This document shows positions 23,929 through 30,087 of a stretch of 30,087 nt of DNA, in pieces (within the stretch, counting starts at the first letter, position 1; each line of letters begins with the position of its first letter). Source of the stretch: Vulcanimicrobiota bacterium. Lineage in GTDB: Bacteria > Vulcanimicrobiota > Vulcanimicrobiia > Vulcanimicrobiales > Vulcanimicrobiaceae. The notes under the pieces are model-generated. The model saw only the letters and a program-made list of their open reading frames with translations, did not search any database and was not told the DNA's origin. Made by a program: the position numbers and the translations under genes. Location of the stretch: positions 1 through 30,087 of the forward strand of contig JACRTZ010000042.1 of assembly GCA_014304965.1 (NCBI GenBank). Reading direction: 5' to 3'.

Positions 23929-25256
23929 GCGGCCGTCGTCTTCGAGGTTGACGACCGCGGCACGCTGGCTGCCGTCGTTCCGGGTTCGTCACCCGCCGGC
24001 GCAACGCTCTTGAACGGCATCGCCATTCCGGGCATGGCAAACGCGCACTCCCACGCCTTTCAACGCGTTTTCGCCGGGTATGCCGAAGGCCGCGGAGCGG
24101 ACGATTTCCTGCGCTGGCGCGATACGATGTACGACGTTGCGAACCGGCTCGACGCCGAAGCGATCGAGGCCGTGACGGCGGCGGCGTACGTCGAAATGCT
24201 CGAGGCCGGCTATACCAGCGCCGGCGAATTTCATTATCTGCATCACGCGCCCGACGGAACGCCATACCCCAACCCCATCGAAACGTGGGAACGCGTCGCG
24301 GCAGCCGCGCATACCGCCGGCATCGGGCTGACGCTCCTACCCGCGTTGTACCGCTTTTCCGACGCGGGCGGCGTCGCCCCGCTGGCCGAGCAGCGCCGCT
24401 TCGTGCACTCGGTCGAATCGTTCGTGACGCGTGGCGGCTCGCGCACGCCGCATTCCGCGAACGTCCGGGCGTGCGCTTGGGCGTGGCCTTTCACTCGATT
24501 CGCGCTATCGACCCCCGCGACGTTCGCGCGGTGATCGAGCCGTTACGGCTCGTCGACAAATCGCTGCCGATTCACGCGCATGCGAGCGAACAGCGCAGAG
24601 AAGTCGAGCGCTGCCGCGAGGCGTACGGCCAGACGCCGATCGCATTGCTGCTGGCTGACGCGCCGGAGCCGCGTCTGGGCTGGTCGATCGTGCACGCGAC
24701 CCACGCAACGGCGGAAGAGATCGCGCTGATGACCGCATTCGTTACCGTCGTGTTGGCGCCGACGACCGAGGCGAATCTCGGCGACGGCATATTTGCGCAC
24801 GCCGCGCACGAAGGTTTCACCGCGATCGGATCGGATTCGCACGTTGCGATCGACGTTGCGGAAGAAGTTCGCTGGCTCGAATACGGTCAGCGCTTGCGGC
24901 ACGAACGGCGGATGGGCGCGAGGCCGTCGCCGCTCGCAGGCGGCGGGGACAGTTTCGTGCGCTCGTTGGGCGACCGCTTGTACGCGGATCTCGCGCTGTG
25001 CGGAGCGCTCTCGCTCGGCAGGCGGGCCGGGCTCCTCACCGCGGGCGCATCGGCCGACGTGGTGGTACTAGCCTATGACGCCGTGACGCCGCCCTCGCTC
25101 GACGTGCCGATCTTTCGCAGCGGCGCGTGGCGCGTTCGCGACGTGTTCAGCCGCGGGCGGCAGGTCGTGCGCAACGGCGCGCACGAACGGCGCGGCGCGG
25201 TCATGGCGCGCGCTGCGAGCGCCCTCGAGCGCTGCGGCCTTCGTTTTGGCTGGTAG
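23881..25256 (+). pseudogene. hutF: Formimidoylglutamate deiminase, frameshifted
   Basis: Two adjacent frames together match HutF, which deiminates N-formimidoyl-L-glutamate to N-formyl-L-glutamate. The N-part starts at GTG 23881 (NRYFAPWALLPDGWHAAV) and holds the zinc motif ANAHSHAFQR and EMLEAGYTSAGEFHYLHH. It departs from the family after RRFVHSVESFV near 24425. The family resumes one frame back with RLAHAAFRERPGV, then VAFHSIRAIDP, PIHAHASEQRREVE, IVHATHATAEE and the catalytic GSDSHVAIDVAEE, ending at 25256. The whole span is 1376 bases, about the usual 450 codons but not a multiple of three, consistent with loss of one base near 24421-24430. No slippery sequence is visible. Either a real pseudogene or an assembly error; all metal ligands survive. 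Unbroken N-fragment ends at 24534. Confidence 0.85.
23897..23902 (-). promoter_or_regulatory. Ribosome-binding site placed for an ATT start of hutI
   Basis: AAGGAG on the minus strand lies ten bases before ATT 23886-23884 and is the best Shine-Dalgarno match in the hutI 5' region. It lies inside the first 25 bases of hutF read on the other strand. Confidence 0.45.
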
Positions 25257-25263
25257 GCGCCCT

Positions 25264-26235
25264 CTACGCTTTCGCGCGCACCACGTTTTCGATCGCAGCC
25301 ACCATTGACGGCTCGACCGGCAAGGTCGGATCGGTGTAGGTGCGCAGTTGCGCTTCGCGTCCCGCACCGTCGACGTGTTTGAGCATATGGCTCATGCCTT
25401 CGACGATCGTCAGCCGCGCGGCCGGGGCGGCCGCTGATAAGAGGCGCGCCTCGCTGACGGCAACTTGCGCGTCCGCGGTGCCGCCGACGATGCCGATGGG
25501 CATTTTCAATTTCGCGATTTCGACGGCCGGGTCGAGGGCGAACCACGAGATGATATAGGGTTGGATGGACGGCCGGAAGAGCGGCCCGCTCAACTCGGGC
25601 GGAACGTCGGCAACGAGTTCGCCGCGTTGCAGATGCGCGACAATGGACGCAGCTTGCGCGTAGAGAGCGGGCGGCAAACCGGCCTTGAGTTGATCGAGCA
25701 ACAGCGGTCCCGCCGGCCGGCCCGCGCCGCATAGCGAGACGTACCCCGCGACGCCCGCAACTTTTCGCGCGGCTAGCATGCCGATCAGCGAGCCTTCACT
25801 GTGTCCGGCGATGTAGCTGCGCGAAATACGTTTGTCGGCGGACAGCTTGGCGAGCCAAGCAACGGCGTCGTCCACGAACGTATCGAAACGCACGTCCGTC
25901 TCGCGTCCAGCGGCCCCAGCTGAAGCGCCGACGCCGCGCTTGTCGTAGCGCAGCGATGCGATGCCTCGCGCGCCCAGCGCTTCGGCGAGCAACCGGTAGG
26001 CATCCGACTTGACGGCAGGCGCGCTGTTGCCGTCCCGATCGGTCGGGCCGCTGCCGGCGATGATGAGTGCCGCGGGAAACGGCGGGCTGCCGGCCGGAAA
26101 ACGCAGGCTTCCGTAGAGCCGGCCGCCGGCGACGGCGACGTCCGCGCCCTCTTCGCCGGCCGACGCCGAGCAATAGCCGGTCGTCGCTGCGGCCGCAATC
26201 GCGGTCAACGCCGCGCGACGCGTCACGCCGATCAT
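25264..26235 (-). CDS. Secreted alpha/beta hydrolase
   Basis: A 323-residue serine hydrolase. The N-terminus MIGVTRRAALTAIAAAATTG carries a TRRxxL twin-arginine-like motif and hydrophobic stretch, so export by Tat or Sec is likely. The oxyanion loop region reads IIAGSGPTDRDGN at about 58-70, the nucleophile elbow is GHSEGS at 144-149 (S146), and the likely Asp and His are in GGTADAQV and GMSHMLKHVD. The pattern fits the broad esterase/acyl-hydrolase group; the substrate is unknown. ATG 26235 overlaps the TGA of the MOSC gene. The gene is convergent with hutF, seven bases apart. Confidence 0.85.
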   Translation of the reverse strand: MIGVTRRAALTAIAAAATTGYCSASAGEEGADVAVAGGRLYGSLRFPAGSPPFPAALIIAGSGPTDRDGNSAPAVKSDAYRLLAEALGARGIASLRYDKRGVGASAGAAGRETDVRFDTFVDDAVAWLAKLSADKRISRSYIAGHSEGSLIGMLAARKVAGVAGYVSLCGAGRPAGPLLLDQLKAGLPPALYAQAASIVAHLQRGELVADVPPELSGPLFRPSIQPYIISWFALDPAVEIAKLKMPIGIVGGTADAQVAVSEARLLSAAAPAARLTIVEGMSHMLKHVDGAGREAQLRTYTDPTLPVEPSMVAAIENVVRAKA

Positions 26236-26876
26236 GCGAGCCTCTCGATGACGACGCCGGCGGCCAGCGTCCCTGGGGTTTCGACCGTGCAGTACACGCC
26301 CATGTGCGCTCCGCGACTTTCGACGAGCGTTCGCAGCACGGGCGGCGACGATTCGCCCGAAACGATGTCGTAGGTCGGCGTAACGCAGCGCACGATGGGC
26401 GAATCCACGCGCAGCACGACGCTGCCGGCGCGCAGCCGCGCCCCGACGAAGTCAGCCTCGCTGCCGGGATGCGGTCCGCGTATCCGCGCGAAAATGTTGG
26501 GGCGAAAGCGGAGGGGATCCAGGTGCATAGCGGTTAGAGCCTCCGCTTCGTCGAGCCAGCAGTCGAAGAGCAGTGAGACGTCGCCTTTGTCGTAGTACGG
26601 TCCGCCGCCTCGCGACTCGACTGCGACGCCGTCGCGATCCGCCATTTCGACCGCCCGCGCATCGCCGTCTAGCGTGTGTAGGAGCCGATGTTCTTTGCCG
26701 CGCAGCGGTTTACCGTGGCGCGCGTGGTTCGCATCGGTGATGAAGAGCGCGCGGAGACGGTCGCCTTCGAACCCGTTCGGCCCGACGCGCGCCGACGCGA
26801 GCGGTTCGGCGGCGAGGCTCTTGACCGGGTAGCGCCACAATGCCGCAATCGTTGCGAGCGGATGCCCTGCTTCCAT
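26232..26876 (-). CDS. MOSC-domain protein
   Basis: A 214-residue protein with an N-terminal MOSC beta-barrel (ALWRYPVKSL at 12-21, FEGDR at 36-40) and a MOSC core containing LRFRPNIFARI at 122-132 and the conserved Cys in VRCVTPTYD (C164), the likely molybdenum or sulfur ligand. It is like YcbX but lacks the C-terminal ferredoxin domain, so any reductase role would need a partner. MOSC proteins bind molybdenum cofactor and act in reduction of N-hydroxylated bases or in cofactor handling. It overlaps the downstream hydrolase by the ATGA arrangement and is divergent from the membrane-protein gene with 53 bases between starts. Confidence 0.87.
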   Translation of the reverse strand: MEAGHPLATIAALWRYPVKSLAAEPLASARVGPNGFEGDRLRALFITDANHARHGKPLRGKEHRLLHTLDGDARAVEMADRDGVAVESRGGGPYYDKGDVSLLFDCWLDEAEALTAMHLDPLRFRPNIFARIRGPHPGSEADFVGARLRAGSVVLRVDSPIVRCVTPTYDIVSGESSPPVLRTLVESRGAHMGVYCTVETPGTLAAGVVIERLA

Positions 26877-26929
26877 CGCCGAACGAGTCCGGCGTCGCGC
26901 ACGAACGTCCCTGTAGGAGAATCGCTGGA

Positions 26930-27901
26930 GTGGAAGCCTCGCCGGGAACCGCGCAAGCGCTTCGGCCCCTGGGCCTCGGAGAAATTCTCGACCGCGCGGT
27001 CAATCTGACGGTCAAGTACTTCTTGCTCTTCGCATTGATCGCGGCCGCGTTCGCGATTCCCGAAGCGGTGCTGCAGTACAAGAGCAGCGAGGCGTCGGGG
27101 GCGTTTTTTGCGGCGGTCGCCGACGCGATCAAGCAGAGCGGTCAGGGGAAGTCCGCGACGCCCGTCGTGCCGTACTTTCCGTCGAGCTCGGGCGTCTGGA
27201 CGTTCGTGCCGCTCCTGTGGCTTTTCTTTATCTATCCGTTTTTGATCGCGGCGCTGATGGTGGCGTCGGCATCTGTATACTTCGGGCGCACGATCACCGC
27301 GCGGGCGGCGCTGAGCGCGGCGCTGCGGCGCTGGCCTCAGCTCATCGGCATCAACGCCATGTTCGTCGTCAGCTCGCTGATCCTGTTCGTCGCCGTGCTT
27401 CTGGTCGGCTTCTTCATCGGTGTCGGCTTGTTTGCGATCGTCAGCACGCTGCACGCCGTCGGCGTGGCCATCGCCGTGGCCGTTGGGGTCGTGCTGATCC
27501 TCTTGCTCGTCGCGCTGGAACTGATCGTATCGCTCGCCTACTGGATGTCGTACTTTGCCTGCGTCGTCGAAGGCAGCAATTGCGTCGTCGCGTTCGTGCG
27601 CGGCATCGAACGGGTGTTCAGCAAAATCGGAATGCGCCGCTCGCTCTTGATCGGGCTCGCCTATATCGCGATCACGATCGGGATCTTGATCGTCGCGGCG
27701 CTCGGCAGTTCGCTGCTTGTCGGCCTGTTGCACGTTACGGCGCTCGGCGCGGTCTTCGCGGCGGTGCTCAATCTCGTCAGCACCGCTTTCAGCGTGTGCT
27801 TCATGACGATCTTCTACTTCGATTTGCGCGTTCGCGAAGAGGGACTCGATCTGGAACTCGCGGCGCGCGGCTTGGAAACCGGCGTAGCTCCCGCGCCTTG
27901 A
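26930..27901 (+). CDS. Multi-pass membrane protein, unknown function
   Basis: A 323-residue protein. The opening RPLGLGEILDRAVNLTVKYFLLF is typical of membrane proteins found upstream of DUF4129/MoxR clusters (related to the glycerophosphodiester phosphodiesterase membrane domain). About six hydrophobic helices follow, at roughly 30-52, 95-118, 138-168, 175-205, 245-270 and 275-300, with the last 25 residues polar and cytoplasmic. GTG 26930 was chosen because AGGAG lies ten bases before it (26915-26919) and the family motif begins soon after. An open frame extends further upstream but into the divergent MOSC start. The TGA overlaps the next TTG. Confidence 0.82.
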   Translation: MEASPGTAQALRPLGLGEILDRAVNLTVKYFLLFALIAAAFAIPEAVLQYKSSEASGAFFAAVADAIKQSGQGKSATPVVPYFPSSSGVWTFVPLLWLFFIYPFLIAALMVASASVYFGRTITARAALSAALRRWPQLIGINAMFVVSSLILFVAVLLVGFFIGVGLFAIVSTLHAVGVAIAVAVGVVLILLLVALELIVSLAYWMSYFACVVEGSNCVVAFVRGIERVFSKIGMRRSLLIGLAYIAITIGILIVAALGSSLLVGLLHVTALGAVFAAVLNLVSTAFSVCFMTIFYFDLRVREEGLDLELAARGLETGVAPAP

Positions 27902-28545
27902 CGTGGCCGAACGGCGACCCCGACGCCGTCGTCAAGTCCATCCTGCGGGACCGGGCCTACCACGCCGCGCCCGTAACGAACGCTCACGAGCGCCTGTCCG
28001 TGTGGGCGGCGATTTTCGAACGAATTTGGGAGTGGCTCAAGCCGCTACGCGTCTGGTTCGACCGGTTGCTGCACGGTGCCGGAACGGGCGGCGCGCTGCT
28101 TGCGTACGCGATCGCGCTTGCAGTCGGCGTCCTGTTAGTGTGGCTGGCTTATCGCATCGTTCGCTCGTTCTTCGTTCGCGAAAAGCGCCGCGCAGGCGCG
28201 CTCAGCGGGGGCGGGGCGCTAGCCGAGCGCGATCCGGCCGCCTGGCGCGCGATTGCATCCCAAGCCGCTGCGGCCGGCGATTTTGCACGCGCGATTTCGG
28301 CGCTGTTCGCAGCGGCGCTCGCAGTCTTGGACGAACGCAACATCGTTCCGTTCGATCCGGCGCGAACGCCCGGCGAATACCGCCGTGCAGTTGCGCGCGC
28401 GCGCGCGACGCTCGCCAAAGATTTCGATCGCTTGGCGGCGGCCTTCGTACGCGCCACCTTCGCACCGGCTCCGGTCGGCCCCGCGGATTACGACGACGCG
28501 GCGCGCGCCTTCGCCGCCTTCGAGCCGGCGGTGTTCGTCGCATGA
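27898..28545 (+). CDS. DUF4129-like membrane protein
   Basis: A 215-residue protein with one clear transmembrane helix at about 65-88 (ALLAYAIALAVGVLLVWLAY). Its cytoplasmic C-terminal half, AWRAIASQAAAAGDFARAISALFAAAL, followed by RTPGEYRRA, is typical of the DUF4129 family. The N-terminal part (residues 1-60) carries ILRDRAYH, seen in such proteins. The start is the TTG at 27898, four bases inside the previous stop (TTGA), since no later start gives the N-terminal motif. ATGA overlap with the next gene. Function unknown; the family sits with MoxR and DUF58 genes in many bacteria. Confidence 0.82.
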   Translation: MTWPNGDPDAVVKSILRDRAYHAAPVTNAHERLSVWAAIFERIWEWLKPLRVWFDRLLHGAGTGGALLAYAIALAVGVLLVWLAYRIVRSFFVREKRRAGALSGGGALAERDPAAWRAIASQAAAAGDFARAISALFAAALAVLDERNIVPFDPARTPGEYRRAVARARATLAKDFDRLAAAFVRATFAPAPVGPADYDDAARAFAAFEPAVFVA

Positions 28546-29714
28546 TTGCAACGCTGCGCAGATTACCGCCGGTCGAAACTGCCGTCTTCGTCTTGGCGGT
28601 CGCGATCCTCAGTACGCTCGGCGTGTTGCGGCAGCAGGCCGCCGATCGAAGTGCGGGATCGCCCGACTCGTATTCGACATACGATGCGGCGAGCGGCGGG
28701 TACCGTGCGTGGTTCGAGCTGTTGTCGCGCGAAGGGCGCGCCGCCGAGCGGTTCGAACGCTCGCCCGCGTTCTTGCCCGCGCGCATTCGCACTCTCGTGT
28801 GGGCGGAGCCGTTGCCCTTTGATCGACGCCAAGAGTTTCTCTCGAAGTCCGAGATCGGCGCGCTCGAGCGCTGGGTTCGCGCGGGCGGTCACTTGCTCTA
28901 TCTCGGGCACGATGAGGAAGTCGCGCGCGCAAAGATCTTGCATCTTCCGGCGAGCGTCGAGCCGAAGACATTTCACGCGCGTGCAAGCGTCGCCCCGTTT
29001 CTGCGGGCGCAATCGGTCGCCGCGTTCGGCTGGTACAGCAAGCGCCGCTGGAAGGTTCCCAAAGGAGCAGCGGTGCTCGTTGCCGACCCGCGCGGCGCCG
29101 TCATCGTACGGTATCCCTTCGGCCGCGGGAGCGTGACCGCCGTGGTCGATGAAGAGCCTTTTCAAAACGCGCACATTGCCGAAGCGAATAACGCGCGTCT
29201 TGCATACGCGTTGGCCGTCGAACGGCCGGGGCCGCTCGCTTTCGACGAAGCCGCGCACGGCTTCAAGGTCGTCGAACATTGGTGGCAGATCGCGCCGCGC
29301 GCGCTGGTCGTCGCCGTGATCGTGGCCGTGTTCGCGCTCGCCGTCGCCTTCGCGGGCGCGGCGATCCGCCTCGGTCCGCCGCTCGTGCCCGCACAGCGGC
29401 GCGATGCCTCGTCCGCCGAATTCGTGGATGCGATGGCGGCACTTTTGGAGCGCGGGCGTGCCGCCGACGACGCGGTCGCGGGTGCGCTGCATTCGACGAC
29501 GCGGGTCGTCACGCGCAGCTTGGGCCTGCCCGACGACGCCCCGCCGCGGACGATTGCGGCGCGGCTCGAATCGCCCGAACTGCGCGTCGGCTATACGAGG
29601 CTGCTCGAGATCGCCGCCGGGGGTCGCGTGGACGCGCCGTCGCTCGTGCGCGCGATCGCGCTCGCTCAACATCTACGAAGGGAATGTGGTGCTCATGGCC
29701 GCCCGCGCAACTGA
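28542..29714 (+). CDS. DUF4350-like membrane-anchored protein
   Basis: A 390-residue protein with a first helix at about 12-29, an external domain (residues 40-240) resembling the DUF4350/GATase-like fold with SYSTYDAASGGYRAWFELL near its start, LERWVRAGGHLLYLG and YPFGRGSVTAVVDEEPFQN, then a second helix at about 252-275. A cytoplasmic tail of about 110 residues follows. No catalytic triad is evident. It overlaps the previous gene (ATGA) and runs 20 bases into the MoxR start, consistent with one operon. Probable partner of MoxR-driven envelope or complex assembly, which is inference from the conserved gene order. Confidence 0.8.
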   Translation: MIATLRRLPPVETAVFVLAVAILSTLGVLRQQAADRSAGSPDSYSTYDAASGGYRAWFELLSREGRAAERFERSPAFLPARIRTLVWAEPLPFDRRQEFLSKSEIGALERWVRAGGHLLYLGHDEEVARAKILHLPASVEPKTFHARASVAPFLRAQSVAAFGWYSKRRWKVPKGAAVLVADPRGAVIVRYPFGRGSVTAVVDEEPFQNAHIAEANNARLAYALAVERPGPLAFDEAAHGFKVVEHWWQIAPRALVVAVIVAVFALAVAFAGAAIRLGPPLVPAQRRDASSAEFVDAMAALLERGRAADDAVAGALHSTTRVVTRSLGLPDDAPPRTIAARLESPELRVGYTRLLEIAAGGRVDAPSLVRAIALAQHLRRECGAHGRPRN

Positions 29715-30087
29715 ACTCTCCGAACGCGTCCGTGCGGGGCTCGAACGCGTCGTCGTCGGAAACGAACGAACGCTCTTCGCCTTGCAGCTCGCACTGCTCG
29801 GCGAGGGGCACGCGCTGATTGAAGGCGTTCCGGGCACCGCGAAAACCCTCTTGGTGCGCGCGCTCGCGGCCTTGCTGGGGCTCGAATTCCGGCGCATTCA
29901 ATTCACCCCCGATCTGATGCCCGCCGACGTCGTCGGAACGACCGTCTTCAATCCCAAGAGCGCGGAGTTCTCCGTGCGCCGCGGACCCGTGTTTACCAAC
30001 GTGCTGCTTGCCGACGAAATCAACCGGACGCCGCCCAAGACGCAGTCCGCGTTGCTGGAGGCGATGGAGGAGCGCCAGGTAACGATC
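29695..30087 (+). CDS. MoxR-family AAA+ ATPase, truncated by window end
   Basis: The first 131 residues of a MoxR ATPase, a chaperone-like ring ATPase that activates partner proteins with VWA or DUF58 domains. Visible are VVGNERTLFALQLALLGEGHALIEGVPGTAKT (Walker A GVPGTAKT at 44-51), the RIQFTPDLMPADVVGT region and Walker B VLLADEINRTPPKTQSALLEAM. These three motifs are diagnostic. ATG 29695 is chosen; in-frame GTGs at 29686 and 29689 sit closer to the AAGGG at 29678-29682. The remaining roughly 190 residues lie beyond the window, and DUF58 would be expected next. Confidence 0.93.
   Translation, partial: MAARATELSERVRAGLERVVVGNERTLFALQLALLGEGHALIEGVPGTAKTLLVRALAALLGLEFRRIQFTPDLMPADVVGTTVFNPKSAEFSVRRGPVFTNVLLADEINRTPPKTQSALLEAMEERQVTI

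Noticed and set aside
22688..24265. N-terminal extension of the hutU frame by 526 codons
   Set aside because: It overlaps hutI in another frame and has no urocanase similarity; ATG 22687 with the ATGA overlap is the natural start.
24421..24430. Programmed -1 frameshift in hutF
   Set aside because: No heptameric slippery sequence or downstream hairpin is obvious, and the family is not known to use recoding, so mutation or sequence error is more likely.
1..30087. CRISPR arrays, rRNA and tRNA genes, phage or integrase genes
   Set aside because: No regularly spaced repeats, no cloverleaf-like T-loop motifs and no recombinase signatures were found by eye; a covariance-model scan would be needed for certainty.

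Overview
The window is GC-rich bacterial chromosome, densely coded on both strands, with many 1-4 base stop/start overlaps. It has LPS-export genes (LptB, LptF/G, an LptC-like domain), a cyanobacterial/Deinococcus-type LpxB-related protein, a DUF3084 protein next to a RuvC-like protein, and an outer-membrane porin anchored by an SLH domain. This points to a diderm lineage outside Proteobacteria, related in gene content to Cyanobacteria and Deinococcota. Candidatus Eremiobacterota (WPS-2) is my best guess; it is an inference from gene content, not a measurement.

Layout. (1) 1-5659, plus strand: an envelope/LPS chain. It holds the tail of an unknown gene, a metallophosphoesterase, an LpxB-like glycosyltransferase, a long ORF joining an O-antigen ligase-like membrane protein to an LptC-like lipoprotein domain, lptB and a single LptF/G permease. 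(2) 5657-5930: a 274-bp MITE-like element with long terminal inverted repeats, sitting between the permease and a DUF3084 gene that is followed by a RuvC-fold gene. (3) 7307-10325: a long leader, the SLH porin and a strong terminator. (4) 10347-12250: a TPR protein and a GT4 glycosyltransferase, convergent with a minus-strand pair, recQ and a secreted Ig/pilus-N-like protein. (5) 15793-18395: dnaX, ybaB and recR, a classic replication/repair block, whose last gene overlaps hutH. (6) 18392-25256: histidine degradation. hutH is on plus, hutI-hutU on minus, and hutF on plus, head-to-head with hutI and broken by a frameshift. A MetE-core gene lies between hutH and hutU. (7) 25264-26876, minus: a Tat-type secreted alpha/beta hydrolase and a MOSC protein. 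(8) 26930-30087, plus: a multi-pass membrane protein, DUF4129-like and DUF4350-like proteins and the start of a MoxR ATPase, a common bacterial cluster.

Functional reading. Region 1 supplies late lipid A/LPS synthesis and the inner-membrane export machine. The hut genes would convert histidine through urocanate, imidazolonepropionate and formimidoylglutamate to formylglutamate; no hutG is visible. No CRISPR array, prophage, rRNA or tRNA was recognised. The most unusual items are the O-antigen ligase/LptC joint ORF, the MITE-like insertion, the hutF frameshift with its zero-spacing head-to-head hutI partner, and three genes (recR, hutI and the secreted Ig-like gene) whose sequence suggests AUU/AUA/AUC-type starts.
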